64,000 nucleotides of DNA, from the NCBI RefSeq assembly GCF_002896555.1, contig NZ_MNLH01000002.1, forward strand, positions 124,001 to 188,000. Reading direction: 5' to 3'. Positions 8,484 through 17,052 of this stretch are shown piece after piece. A model generated the notes under the pieces. It had not been told where the DNA came from and made no database searches. It was given only the letters and a program-made list of their open reading frames with translations. The stretch comes from Gardnerella coleohominis (GTDB lineage Bacteria > Actinomycetota > Actinomycetes > Actinomycetales > Bifidobacteriaceae). Every line of letters starts with the position of its first letter. Within the stretch, counting starts at the first letter, position 1. A program made the position numbers and the translations under genes.

Positions 8484-10346
8484 ATGCAAAAAGTAACAAT
8501 GCGCGCTAAGATCATGCGTGGGATTGTAGCTCCTCTTTTTGTTGCGCTTGCCATAGTGAGTATTGTTTTAGGCGTACTTAATTCAACTATCTGGAAGCCA
8601 GATCCAGTTATAAACGCATATGGTCACATAGTAGGTAAACGTTATATTATGACTGATCCTGGCGTTATGAATATGGTTGATAATCATGTGCGAATCGATG
8701 TTGCTGTAGAAGGTACGCATAAGCCTGTTTGTATTGCATCGGCTTTAGCGAAAGACGCGCGAGGATGGGTATCGGGGTATCCTGTTCAAAGAATTACGGG
8801 TTTGAAAGATTGGAATAAACTTTCTTCTATACCTCAAGATGCTGAGGGTGATAAGGATCCTAATTCAAATAATGATTCGTCATCAAATGTAAGTAAGAGC
8901 AAATCTGATTCTAAGGATTCTGCTTCAGATGCGTCTAATAAAAATAAGGATGTTTCCTTTGAGAATTCAGACTTGTGGGAGCAAAGATCTTGCCAAGCAG
9001 GTATAGCAAGATTATCTGTTAATCTTTCAGATTTTATTCAATCTCGTTCTGGCGTATATATGCATACTGAGTCAGGTAAGCGGGATGCAGATGGAGTCGA
9101 AGCCTCAATAAGCCAGAAAAGTGGACGTACAAATTCATCAGATAACACTAGTGCTTTGCGCTCGCAATTGTCTAAAAGAGTATTTCTTATTGATTTAGGA
9201 GATAACTCAAAGAATGCGTATATTGAAATGCGTTGGCGCAGGCATTCTGTTCCTAATTTTGCAACTCCTTTGTATTTTATTGGAGCTTTATTTATTGTTA
9301 TGGCAGTGCTTTCTGCAACCTTATTCTCAATGGCGCCTCATAAAAGGCGTAATAAGCGCTTTGTTGCAAGCAGATCGGGAGCCTTGGAATCTGAAAATAA
9401 GCGTGAAGAAGTTAGTATTTCAGAAGCGTTTGCTGGTACTTTTGTTGAATTGTTTGGTTCGCGGCGAAAGAAGAAATCATCTGGTTCTCATGCGCGTCAT
9501 GGTGCTCATGCTCGTAAGGGTAAGAGGAATAATGAAATTAGCGCGGATAAACAAGATGATTTGAAGTATTCAGTTGTGATTAGTGCTGATAATTCTTCTC
9601 TTAATAGTGAAAATAATGGTGCTAGTGGAGCTAGTGGAACTAGTGGGGCTAAAAAGTCTTCTGAGAACATTAATCCACATGATTTTAATGATGAAACGAA
9701 AGTTATAAGTAGGGATGAATTGCAATCTTACTTTGCTCGTTTTGCTCAGGAAACTTATGAGGATTCTAATACTGACTTTTCTGGGGAGGAAGAAACAGGT
9801 GAAAATGCTGTTATCGGTAAGGATGCTGTTCGTAAATTAGTTAATAATGCTGATTTATCTGTTATACAAAATGGCAATAACGGTAGCAATAATCTGAATG
9901 ACGGCAATAGCGGTAATGGCGGCAATGGTGGAACCGACGATAACGACAATGATGAAGATAATGGCGATGCTTTAGACGATAAGTCTGAATCTGAGTCTGA
10001 ATCTGATGATGTTTCTTCAAGGAATAAAAATAGCGTCAAAGATGGCTCGCAATACAGGTCAAAAAATAATTCCCGTAAGCGCGATAAGAAAATTCAGTGG
10101 CCTTCTAGAAAATACAATAGCTCAAGGCAAAATAACACTAGCGAAGATAAGCGCAACACTGGTGAAGATAAGCGCAATAATAGCGTGAATACAAGCAATA
10201 CTAGTTCTTCAAATAATGATTCAGACAATCAGAATCAAAGGAATAATCGAAATAATCGACGTACTTTCGTTAAATACAGAAAAGATAATTACCGATTAAG
10301 AAATAAGCGTAGAAGCCGCAATTCATCAGAAAATGATGGGGAGTAG
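8484..10346 (+). CDS. membrane protein with low-complexity Asn/Asp/Ser tail
   Basis: 620 residues. A membrane segment near the N-terminus (about 13-32) and a second near 260-280 bracket a region of about 225 residues that would lie outside the cell; this region contains a Ser/Asp/Lys-rich insert. The second segment is followed by a very long cytoplasmic tail (about 290-620) rich in Asn, Asp, Ser, Lys and Arg, including EDKRN repeats, which looks disordered. Start ATG at 8484 follows GAAAGAAAAGAG. The stop codon directly precedes the next gene, a lipoprotein, so the two likely act together at the envelope. I do not recognise the family. Confidence 0.7.
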   Translation: MQKVTMRAKIMRGIVAPLFVALAIVSIVLGVLNSTIWKPDPVINAYGHIVGKRYIMTDPGVMNMVDNHVRIDVAVEGTHKPVCIASALAKDARGWVSGYPVQRITGLKDWNKLSSIPQDAEGDKDPNSNNDSSSNVSKSKSDSKDSASDASNKNKDVSFENSDLWEQRSCQAGIARLSVNLSDFIQSRSGVYMHTESGKRDADGVEASISQKSGRTNSSDNTSALRSQLSKRVFLIDLGDNSKNAYIEMRWRRHSVPNFATPLYFIGALFIVMAVLSATLFSMAPHKRRNKRFVASRSGALESENKREEVSISEAFAGTFVELFGSRRKKKSSGSHARHGAHARKGKRNNEISADKQDDLKYSVVISADNSSLNSENNGASGASGTSGAKKSSENINPHDFNDETKVISRDELQSYFARFAQETYEDSNTDFSGEEETGENAVIGKDAVRKLVNNADLSVIQNGNNGSNNLNDGNSGNGGNGGTDDNDNDEDNGDALDDKSESESESDDVSSRNKNSVKDGSQYRSKNNSRKRDKKIQWPSRKYNSSRQNNTSEDKRNTGEDKRNNSVNTSNTSSSNNDSDNQNQRNNRNNRRTFVKYRKDNYRLRNKRRSRNSSENDGE

Positions 10347-10352
10347 TTGAGT

Positions 10353-11435
10353 ATGCGTAATAAAAAACAAGTTAATAACAATACATATGGAAATATATCT
10401 AAAAATATATCTAAAAATATTGTGAGTAAAGCGTTTTTTAGAACGGTTACTTCAGCTCTTGCTTCTTCATTAGTTTTGAGCCCAGTTTTATGCTTATCTG
10501 CGTGCGATGGTCAAGTTCCTAAGCCTGTAGAAAGTCAGACTTCTAAAGAGCAGCCTGATTTAACAATGATTAAGGAGAAAGACATACGTTTTCGTGTTTT
10601 GTGTGCTCTTGAGCGCGCAAACGATGAGAAAAATGTTGATGGCTTAGATGAATATTTAAGCGGACCTGCGCTAGATGTGCGTACAAGTGAATTAACAGTA
10701 GCTAAAAAAATAGGCAAGTTGGATCCTAAAACCACTATTCCTAGAGAAGTAGCTCAGACGATTGTTCCAACTAATTCTTCATGGCCACGCGATGTCATGA
10801 CTATTACTACTACGACTAAAGATCAGCAATCTAAGAGACTTCTAGTATTTAGACAAGATCGTGCTCGTACGAATTACAAATTGTGGGCTGTTGCGCGATT
10901 ATTCCCAGGCGTTCATTTGCCTAAATTTGCTGTACCTTCTATAGGCTCTTCAATGGGCAAAGAAAACGATTCGGGGTTGATTATGACTCCGCGTGATGCA
11001 GTTGCCGCATATGCTGATGTTTTGCAAAATAATGATAATAGTAAATTTGCTAAACGTTTTTCTAATGATTATTTACGTCAAAAGTTAACTGAGCTTTCAA
11101 AAACAGTTCAGGAAGGAATGGAACGTAATAAGGGCACGCAAAATCAAACTTTTACTCCTTCTGCAGACGTTATTAGCGTAATGCGTTCAACCGATGGCAG
11201 TGATTTAGTAGTTGCTAGGATTGATTCGGTATGGATTCGTAAAGCTGGGGAAGGAAGGGAATCGCGTCCTGCTTCAGATGAAGAAAAAGCGCTTTTCGGC
11301 AATTCTAATCCAAAAAGTACCATGCGGGTTACTTATGTGAATGTAATCGCGCTTGTTATACCTCCTGCTGGTTCAAATATGAAAATTACTCCTGTTGGTG
11401 CCGAGCGTCAGCCTATTAAGGTAGAAGCACTTTAG
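10353..11435 (+). CDS. lipoprotein, unknown function
   Basis: 360 residues from the ATG at 10353. A TTG at 10347 abuts the previous stop but leaves almost no spacing after GGGGAG, so I prefer the ATG. The signal peptide ends in lipobox LSAC, giving an extracytoplasmic lipoprotein. The mature part contains no motif I know. Its form (two alpha/beta-like stretches around a PRDAVAAYADVL segment) is similar to bifidobacterial proteins annotated only as lipoproteins. It is co-transcribed with the preceding membrane protein and probably with the thioredoxin-like gene 40 bp downstream. Confidence 0.7.
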   Translation: MRNKKQVNNNTYGNISKNISKNIVSKAFFRTVTSALASSLVLSPVLCLSACDGQVPKPVESQTSKEQPDLTMIKEKDIRFRVLCALERANDEKNVDGLDEYLSGPALDVRTSELTVAKKIGKLDPKTTIPREVAQTIVPTNSSWPRDVMTITTTTKDQQSKRLLVFRQDRARTNYKLWAVARLFPGVHLPKFAVPSIGSSMGKENDSGLIMTPRDAVAAYADVLQNNDNSKFAKRFSNDYLRQKLTELSKTVQEGMERNKGTQNQTFTPSADVISVMRSTDGSDLVVARIDSVWIRKAGEGRESRPASDEEKALFGNSNPKSTMRVTYVNVIALVIPPAGSNMKITPVGAERQPIKVEAL

Positions 11436-11474
11436 TTAAAAGTAAAATAGCTGTTATATGAAAACGAGGCAAAT

Positions 11475-12557
11475 ATGGTGAATGAGAATGCACAAGGTAT
11501 GAATCCTGGCATGTTTTCGCTTGCTGGAGCAGTGGATTTAGAAGGTGTAAAACGTAGGGTTGAAGCTCAAGCAAAGCAGTCAGAAAAGTTGGCTGCTGGT
11601 GGAAGTGTTCCTAGTGCACCAAAAGCTGGTGGATATGTTATTGATGTAAACGATCAGTCGTTCCAAGCTATGGTGCAAACGTCTGTAAGTTTCCCTATTA
11701 TTCTTTTGCTTTGGCAGTCAAATGATGAAGCTTGTTATGACGTTGCTTCTAAATTGGCAGATGCGGTTAATTCACTTGACGGCCGTATGCAACTTGCGCG
11801 AATTGATGTAGATGATTCTCCTTCAATTGCACAGGCTTTGCGCGCTCAAGATTTTCCTGCTGTGTATGGTTTAGTTGCTGGAAGGCCTATGCCGATTGTT
11901 CAAGGTTTGCCAACTGATGAGGAAATGCAGCAGATTTGCACTGTTATTTTGCCAAAGCTTGTGCAAGTTGCGGAACAATCAGGTGTTGCTGGAACGGCTC
12001 CGTATATGGATAATAATGCTTCGGATTCTGCTGATAATTCTGCTGATGCTTCTGGTAATGCTTCTGGTAATGCTGGAAATTCTGATAATTTTGGAAAATC
12101 GGAAGAATTTGCGAATTCAGAAGATGCGAATGATTCGGAAAATATTCCTCCTGCTCACGCTCGTGCTCATGAATTGGCTAAGCAAGGGGATTATGAAGCA
12201 GCTGCACGTGAGTATGAGAAGCTAGTTGAAGCAGATCCACATGATTTGTTGGCTTCCCGTGAACATGCTAAAGCATTGCTTTTGGCTCGCAATGTTAATA
12301 CGAACGTTGCTGAAGTTCGTAAAGCTGCTGGAGATAATCCTGGATCTGTTGACGCTCAGTTAGCAGTTGCTGATGTAGATATGATTGACGGTCATATTGA
12401 TGATGCTTTTGGCAGATTGCTTGATTTCTTAGCAGAAGGGCATAAATCTGATGCGGATACTATTCGTGCCAGAATGTTGGAATATTTTGCAATGTTGCCT
12501 GCTGATGATGAGCGTTTGAAGCGTGCTCGTCGCAGACTCTCAATTTTGCTTTATTAA
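11475..12557 (+). CDS. YbbN/CnoX-like thioredoxin-fold TPR protein
   Basis: 360 residues. Residues 50-165 show a thioredoxin fold (VDVNDQSFQAMV, FPIILLLWQS, LARIDVDDSPSIAQALRAQDFPAVYGLVAG) but the CxxC active site is absent, as is usual for YbbN-type co-chaperones. An Asn/Ser/Asp linker (about 175-220) leads to TPR-like helices (HARAHELAKQGDYEAAAREYEKLVEADPHD and following). YbbN/CnoX proteins protect substrates and hand them to chaperones; that role is inferred from the family. A terminator follows at 12569. Confidence 0.85.
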   Translation: MVNENAQGMNPGMFSLAGAVDLEGVKRRVEAQAKQSEKLAAGGSVPSAPKAGGYVIDVNDQSFQAMVQTSVSFPIILLLWQSNDEACYDVASKLADAVNSLDGRMQLARIDVDDSPSIAQALRAQDFPAVYGLVAGRPMPIVQGLPTDEEMQQICTVILPKLVQVAEQSGVAGTAPYMDNNASDSADNSADASGNASGNAGNSDNFGKSEEFANSEDANDSENIPPAHARAHELAKQGDYEAAAREYEKLVEADPHDLLASREHAKALLLARNVNTNVAEVRKAAGDNPGSVDAQLAVADVDMIDGHIDDAFGRLLDFLAEGHKSDADTIRARMLEYFAMLPADDERLKRARRRLSILLY

Positions 12558-13593
12558 TAAGATAAGAAAAAGCCGAGAACCACAACAATCGTGAGAAATT
12601 TGTGTGATTCCCGGCTTTAGTAGCGGGGCATGGATTTGAACCATGGGCCTCTGGGTCTTCAGTCTTGTGACGTCTCGTGGTAGCCCATGCTTTTTTCTCT
12701 AATCGGGACAGCTCTCTGCGAGTAGGTTCGCGCCCATTAGCCGCAATAAATTCTTGTGTGAGCCTATTAAGCTTTTGTTCAATAGCAAAACTTCTACTAC
12801 TGGTTGCTCGTATGAGCTCGTCAGGGATTTGTTTCATCTCCCAGACTTTAGTTTTAGGATTTATAATGCTATGTCGCTGCTCCCATTCAATCCCCATATC
12901 ACGCCGTAGCATATCGCGTAAAATTTGGGAATGGTACACGTTGATAGACTCTTTAACCGCGAGAAGAGTCTGGCCATCCAGTGCGACTGCTTTACCATCT
13001 TCCCGCAATGCAATATTACTGATGACAGCGTGTGTATGGTAGTTGGCTTCGCCATTACGGTTGGTGTAATGATCGTAGGCTGCTATGGCAAAACCAGTAA
13101 GCTTCACATTAGCGGTGCCTCCATGTCCTACACGTCCATAGCATCCTTTTTCCTCTAACTGGTGTATTGCTTCCTCTAATGCTTTATTCCATATATGATC
13201 AAGTTCATTTCGTGTGGGTTCGTCAGCAAGAATCCAGTACAAGCTAAAACTTTTAGGAGCTGCAAAAGTGGCATCAATGCTTGTCACGGTAGAATGACTT
13301 CTAGGGTTGCGTGGGTCAGCAAGCTTCACACTAATATGAGGCGCAAGCTTTTGACCTGTGACAGGGTTTTCCATTTTCTCGATGAGAGAGTAGAGCTCAT
13401 TCTTGCCAACGATATCTCCACTCGTGTGGTTCACGAGTTGTAGTCCGCTACCAAGCCACCTGCCTGGAGGATTACCCTCATGAGTGTAGTAGCCAGAAGC
13501 GCCACCACTTTTTTGCAGTCGCATCGTGTCATTGACTGCATCCTCGAGATATTGAGCAAATCCTGCGTGGATAAATTTCACTGTCATACTCAT
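12460..13593 (-). CDS. MobF/TrwC-type relaxase, N-terminal domain only, cut at attachment site
   Basis: Only residues 1-312 (13593 down to 12657) belong to the element. They contain the MobF relaxase core: YYTHEGNPPGRWLGSGL near the N-terminus with a Tyr pair, and the metal-binding HYTNRNGEANYHTHAVISN with the histidine triad. The rest of the frame reads through the tRNA repeat and terminator and ends inside the thioredoxin-like gene, so it is chance sequence. Full MobF relaxases carry a helicase domain and are about 900 residues or more; that part is missing. Joining the element ends into a circle does not restore it, because the other side is the antisense of the XRE gene. Start follows GGAGGG. 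Confidence 0.8.
   Translation of the reverse strand: MSMTVKFIHAGFAQYLEDAVNDTMRLQKSGGASGYYTHEGNPPGRWLGSGLQLVNHTSGDIVGKNELYSLIEKMENPVTGQKLAPHISVKLADPRNPRSHSTVTSIDATFAAPKSFSLYWILADEPTRNELDHIWNKALEEAIHQLEEKGCYGRVGHGGTANVKLTGFAIAAYDHYTNRNGEANYHTHAVISNIALREDGKAVALDGQTLLAVKESINVYHSQILRDMLRRDMGIEWEQRHSIINPKTKVWEMKQIPDELIRATSSRSFAIEQKLNRLTQEFIAANGREPTRRELSRLEKKAWATTRRHKTEDPEAHGSNPCPATKAGNHTNFSRLLWFSAFSYLINKAKLRVCDEHASNAHHQQATLQNIPTFWHE
12569..12622. terminator. bidirectional terminator, originally of tRNA-fMet and the thioredoxin-like gene
   Basis: Inverted repeat AAAGCCGAGAA...TTCCCGGCTTT lies between the thioredoxin-like gene and the left attachment repeat. Read on the minus strand the hairpin ends in a T-run, which is what a minus-strand tRNA gene ending at 12621 would need. 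The tRNA now sits 19 kb away because the element separated gene and terminator. On the plus strand the arms are followed by only a short T-run. Confidence 0.75.
12621..12656. repeat. left attachment repeat (3' end of tRNA-fMet)
   Basis: These 36 bases match 31727-31762 except for one base in the tRNA variable-loop region (g here, a in the intact tRNA). This is the original chromosomal 3' end of the tRNA gene; the terminator that belongs to it still lies beside it at 12569. Confidence 0.9.
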
Positions 13594-13629
13594 AATGGGT
13601 AACCCTCCTGCGTCGGTGAGATGTGATTT

Positions 13630-14049
13630 CTAATTGGAATATCCGGGAATGAAATCAGTTTCAGGTTGCGTAGGATTCTCTTTTGCTGGAGACACGCTGG
13701 ATATAGTCATTGTGGAGCTTTGAGAATCAATTCTCTCGTGCGTGGTAGGAGTGGTTTCTACCTCATCCTGTAGAATCGTAGTATCCTTCATGCTTGTACG
13801 AATCTTCTGGGTTAGGTTATAGAGGCTATCAATATTATTCGCTTTAGCTTCCATAGTACTTACCCCTGATGCGATAAGCTCATCGTACGCGTCTTGGTAA
13901 TCACGCATAGATTTTTCGATTCGAGTAGCAATCTGGGTAAGCTTCTTTTTGTGCGTGTTAAATGCTGAGCGTTGAGCTTCCAGAGTTTTAATCTTGCTTT
14001 CCAACTCCTGCTTATAGCGGGCAATCTCTTCATCAAAATTGAGAACCAT
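13630..14049 (-). CDS. coiled-coil protein, probable mobilization accessory
   Basis: 139 residues. Residues 1-85 are a heptad-rich coiled coil (EEIARYKQELESKIKTLEAQ and following) and the C-terminal 50 residues are a Ser/Thr/Pro-rich tail. Start ATG at 14049 follows TAAGGAG. It lies between the zinc-finger gene and the relaxase gene in one minus-strand operon, so an accessory role at the origin of transfer is plausible but not shown by any motif. Confidence 0.65.
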   Translation of the reverse strand: MVLNFDEEIARYKQELESKIKTLEAQRSAFNTHKKKLTQIATRIEKSMRDYQDAYDELIASGVSTMEAKANNIDSLYNLTQKIRTSMKDTTILQDEVETTPTTHERIDSQSSTMTISSVSPAKENPTQPETDFIPGYSN

Positions 14050-14089
14050 AATCTGTTACTCCTTAATCAAAATTTTATTATTGTATTGT

Positions 14090-14647
14090 CTACCATGGCA
14101 AATAATCAGCATCATTATCGAACTGAACAGGCTGTGTATTCTGTTCGTATTCTTGCTGCTCTTGAAGAAGTGTTGCCGTTTCATTCTGAATTTCTAGCGA
14201 TGGCTTGTCAATAAAAGAGATGGGAACTGGTTTTAATAATTTGTCCCAATCCACATCTGATTCTTTGAGCGTATTCATCCAGTATGATGCCATGGTGCTG
14301 TTCTCATTGATAGTCAGGTAGCCTGTAGAAATCATACGTGGCAGTGTGATTTCAAGGAGAGAGATGAACTCTCTATCGGCGAGGGCTTGTGCTTCTAACT
14401 GCTCAACATGTTCACGTAAAGCTTTGAAATCTTTTTCTCTTTCATAATCTTTGAGAGTGAGTTGAGCATACGCATAATCGCGCGCCTGATCGCGAAGACG
14501 CTGAGTGCGTTCTTTGCATGCCATTACACGGCAGTAGCCACTACAAAACTTCTTATGCTTTGCGCGCTTATCAGTGATAGTGAATGATTTGTTACAGCGT
14601 TCACACTGACGAGTAATAGGTTCCATTTTCTCTCCTAAAGTGCTCAT
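14090..14647 (-). CDS. zinc-finger protein, probable mobilization or DNA-binding accessory
   Basis: 185 residues. The N-terminus holds a four-cysteine zinc ribbon with CERCNKSF and CSGYCRVMAC, followed by a long charged helix (about 45-105) and an acidic C-terminus. ATG at 14647 follows GGAGG; a second ATG at 14626 also has AGGAG. It is the first gene of the mob operon and lies beside the hairpin cluster at 14699-14801, which suggests DNA binding there. Confidence 0.65.
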   Translation of the reverse strand: MSTLGEKMEPITRQCERCNKSFTITDKRAKHKKFCSGYCRVMACKERTQRLRDQARDYAYAQLTLKDYEREKDFKALREHVEQLEAQALADREFISLLEITLPRMISTGYLTINENSTMASYWMNTLKESDVDWDKLLKPVPISFIDKPSLEIQNETATLLQEQQEYEQNTQPVQFDNDADYLPW

Positions 14648-14698
14648 TAGTCCTCCTTTCTCTACCTGTACCTACTTAATAATGAGAAAGTAAAAAAG

Positions 14699-14801
14699 TT
14701 TTCTTTGATATAAAGAAAATCTCAAAGGCGTTATATAACGCCTTAAAACTCTTAAAGCCTTGAAATTATTGGCGTGAGCCAATAAAAACACCCGAAGGGT
14801 G
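14699..14801. promoter_or_regulatory. hairpin cluster, candidate origin of transfer or operator
   Basis: Four dyads follow each other upstream of the mob operon: TTTTCTTT/AAAGAAAA (14699-14719), a perfect 20-bp palindrome AAGGCGTTATATAACGCCTT (14725-14744), TTATTGGC/GCCAATAA with a 4-base loop (14766-14785) and CACCC/GGGTG (14789-14801). Position and structure fit an oriT or a transcription control site for the operon. The next 260 bp (to 15058) are AT-rich with no gene I can support. Confidence 0.5.
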
Positions 14802-15058
14802 CATTGGTTCCTTAAAATTAAAAAACTTTTATTTTTATGTTTCTGAAGAAAAATCTGTGGATAGTTTTAAGAAAAAATGGGTTAAAGTGTGGAGTGATTT
14901 TATGAAAAATTCTTAGAAGAATTTTTCATAAAAGAGAAGAAAAATTTTTGAAGAACCCTAGAACCTTTTTATGAAAACAGTGCCACGGAAAATCACGCGC
15001 ACAAGAAACCACAGAGCCAAGCAAAACACGAGCAAAAATTTTATAGGGATAAAAGAAA

Positions 15059-15090
15059 ATTGCCTCGACTTGTTTACTAAGTCGAGGCAA
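15059..15090 (-). terminator. rho-independent terminator of the nucleotidyltransferase pair
   Basis: Perfect 12-bp stem TTGCCTCGACTT/AAGTCGAGGCAA with a 7-base loop. On the minus strand it is followed by a short T-run. It lies just downstream of the minus-strand gene ending at 15107. Confidence 0.8.
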
Positions 15091-15106
15091 AATAAGATTT
15101 TTGTTT

Positions 15107-15655
15107 TTACAGTTCGTCGAGTTCATTCATGTGCTGTGCCATGTAGTCAGCGAGCCAGTTCATGCCGTAGGCTTCTTCAAAGGATTCGAGCAAGAGTGAT
15201 AAGTCTGTATGGAATCCGTAACTGTGGAGAGTATCTTGTGCTTGTTTTACTGATGTGAGTTTGAGCCTGCGAATAATTTCAGCGCTATCGTGTTTGTCTC
15301 TTTCTCTGCCACTTTCTAGTTTCATACCAAGGATATAATCAAGCGGCGGCATGAGCACGGTAAGATGAGAGAATTGAAAAACAGGAGTGCAAATTTTGCG
15401 CGGTGGGATGCGGTTCATGTTCGCAACAGAATTATTAAGCCATAATTCATCTGGCTCGTTCGCGTTATATTTCTCACCGACCTGTTGAATTATGTTTCTG
15501 ATTTTTTCATTTTCTGTATAGAAGGCATCAACGTCTTGCGTGCCTCGAAGATTGTAATACTCAAGAACGAAACCACCAGCACAAATAATTTCGAGTGTGA
15601 TATTTTCGTTCGCAAGATTGTCATTGAGTTCAGCGAACAGTGGTGTCTTGTCCAT
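15107..15655 (-). CDS. nucleotidyltransferase-fold protein (DUF6036/AbiEii-like), possible toxin
   Basis: 182 residues. The N-terminus shows a minimal nucleotidyltransferase signature: ICAGGFVLEYYNLRGTQDVDAFY, with Gly-Gly, a conserved Arg-x-Thr and an Asp-x-Asp pair. The core then has LDYILGMKLESGRERDKHDSAEI, a pattern shared by DUF6036 and AbiEii-type proteins. Such enzymes in two-gene units can act as toxins by nucleotidylating RNA. It overlaps the upstream small gene by 26 bp, so the two are co-translated. The toxin role is inference from family and arrangement. Confidence 0.7.
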   Translation of the reverse strand: MDKTPLFAELNDNLANENITLEIICAGGFVLEYYNLRGTQDVDAFYTENEKIRNIIQQVGEKYNANEPDELWLNNSVANMNRIPPRKICTPVFQFSHLTVLMPPLDYILGMKLESGRERDKHDSAEIIRRLKLTSVKQAQDTLHSYGFHTDLSLLLESFEEAYGMNWLADYMAQHMNELDEL

Positions 15656-15935
15656 AACGTCCTTCTTTGAAAAGTTGCAGAATATTTTTTGGTTGTGCTT
15701 TACGATTCGCTTGGAGCACGTGCTCTCTTGTGTGTGTGCCGTCAGTGAGTGCGTCTTGCAATGTTATTTTTTGGAAGGGAGTCAGCACGGTGCTGTTGAG
15801 TAACCGTGTGACATCATCACTGGTGAGTTTCGTGCCATTGTCTTGAATAACTTTGTACAGGTAGCGGAACCATAAATCCCCATCTCGTTCGCTATTCTTA
15901 CTTGCTTGAATCATATACTCGTACCACGTGTGCAT
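15630..15935 (-). CDS. small partner of the nucleotidyltransferase gene, possible antitoxin
   Basis: 101 residues, mostly helical, no recognised motif. Its end overlaps the start of the nucleotidyltransferase gene by 26 bp and the two share the terminator at 15059. This organisation is what a type IV or MNT-HEPN-like toxin-antitoxin pair would show. It lacks the HEPN RxxxxH motif and the helix-turn-helix of AbiEi, so it is not a known partner type. A preceding ribosome binding site (gaaggagacgac) supports ATG at 15935. Confidence 0.55.
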   Translation of the reverse strand: MHTWYEYMIQASKNSERDGDLWFRYLYKVIQDNGTKLTSDDVTRLLNSTVLTPFQKITLQDALTDGTHTREHVLQANRKAQPKNILQLFKEGRYGQDTTVR

Positions 15936-15994
15936 GTGTCGTCTCCTTCTGTGTATTACCTGATTCTTATTCTAATCGGACAACACACAAACTT

Positions 15995-16381
15995 TTAGTA
16001 TGCTAGGCATAGGCATAAGCCGCTTGCCTTATCGAAGGTGAATGCTCTGCCACCGTCTTCAACTTCGGAACAATTCTGGGCAAGAAGTTCAATATCGATA
16101 CTGTGATAGAGAAGCGAATAAGGAAGCTCACTATGCTGGGCAAGTTTGGGAGTTATCCACGTCTCGCTAAAGTCTTCAAACCATTCTTCGACATCGCACA
16201 CGGTAAAGCAGTCAATTTCGTCAATGGTGTGGTGCGCGTCGAACCAATCTTTGAATTGTGGATATTCTTCGAGTACGTTTTCGATGTCGCTCCCGTCATA
16301 CCATGTGCACATTTCATCTCTCCTTTTCCTCGGGGTGTCTGTGACATTTTTTTGTTCAAGTTCCTTGAACACTGAAGACAT
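15995..16381 (-). CDS. small acidic protein, unknown function
   Basis: 128 residues if started at 16381; an internal ATG (MCTWYDG, 16309) with AGGAGAGATGAA upstream would give 104 residues and is the better start. The protein is very acidic (ENVLEEYPQFKDWFDAHHTIDEIDCFTVCDVEEWFEDF). Small acidic proteins on mobile elements are often antirestriction or DNA-mimic proteins; there is no motif to prove this. It has a long structured leader upstream (16382-16657). Confidence 0.55.
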   Translation of the reverse strand: MSSVFKELEQKNVTDTPRKRRDEMCTWYDGSDIENVLEEYPQFKDWFDAHHTIDEIDCFTVCDVEEWFEDFSETWITPKLAQHSELPYSLLYHSIDIELLAQNCSEVEDGGRAFTFDKASGLCLCLAY

Positions 16382-16610
16382 ATCGCCGTGAAGTGACGTA
16401 GCGCATAAGCTGCGCGTGGACCTTTAGGGACATCGCGGGCGTTGCGTGGAGGAACGTGGCGATAGGATCGTAAGTGTCAAGGAAATTGACAAACCTTAAA
16501 GAAAATTTTTTGTACACCGCAGGTGTTCCATACGAAAAAGAATGGTTGTACACGCTTTAGCGTGTGCAACACAATATTCCTGTCTATTGAGTCGTCAAGT
16601 ACATACGAAA
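16382..16610 (-). ncRNA. structured leader with 24-nt repeated hairpin element
   Basis: About 230 bp without a credible coding frame precede the acidic-protein gene. At 16512-16535 there is a 24-nt element with hairpin ACACC-gca-GGTGT that recurs at 22557-22580 with one change. Flanks are also alike (aagtgtcaag upstream, atgg downstream on the plus strand). A function as regulatory RNA is inference. Confidence 0.4.
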
Positions 16611-16641
16611 TAGGGGTGAAGAATATGAATCCTTCACCCCA
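16611..16641 (-). terminator. terminator of the 111-residue protein gene
   Basis: GGGGTGAAG/CTTCACCCC arms surround a short AT loop immediately downstream of the minus-strand gene ending at 16658. The T-run is weak. Confidence 0.6.
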
Positions 16642-16657
16642 TGTGCTTTTATAGGTT

Positions 16658-16993
16658 TTAGTCTGTGGTGGTGTAATAGTAGTCAAGCTGGTCGCTTGTG
16701 AAGTTATCTTCGCACCATGCTGCCAGGGTCGTATACAGGTCGTTGTATACACGTGCTTTATCCTCGTTGTAGAAATGGTATTGCCAGATTTTATTGTTCA
16801 ACACCATGACAAGCTCGGTCATCATTTTGTAATTGCTGTGCCACTCATTAAAAGCGCGCTGGTAAGTATCTTCGATAGCGTCGAGACCAAATGCTTCTGC
16901 TATGGTGAAGTCTTCCCAGAAAGTAGTGATTGGCGTGTACCCGTAGTCTTTGAGTGGATTGTAGATTTGTGGCATAGTGATTGTGGTGCTCAT
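16658..16993 (-). CDS. small aromatic-rich acidic protein, unknown function
   Basis: 111 residues rich in Tyr, Trp, Asp and Thr (for example WHSNYKMMTELVMVLNNKIW) with no membrane segment. ATG at 16993 follows AAAGGAAAAC. It sits behind a conserved leader element (17053-17197) related to the one in front of the gene at 17690-18031, and has its own terminator, so it forms an independent unit. I do not recognise the family. Confidence 0.6.
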   Translation of the reverse strand: MSTTITMPQIYNPLKDYGYTPITTFWEDFTIAEAFGLDAIEDTYQRAFNEWHSNYKMMTELVMVLNNKIWQYHFYNEDKARVYNDLYTTLAAWCEDNFTSDQLDYYYTTTD

Positions 16994-17052
16994 TGTGTTT
17001 TCCTTTCAAAAAGTGGGGAGAAGAGGCTTTTCTCTTCCCCGTTGTGTTTGTT

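Noticed and set aside
12460..12656. C-terminal part of the relaxase
   Set aside because: These codons read the tRNA repeat, a terminator and the antisense of the thioredoxin-like gene, so they are not relaxase sequence.
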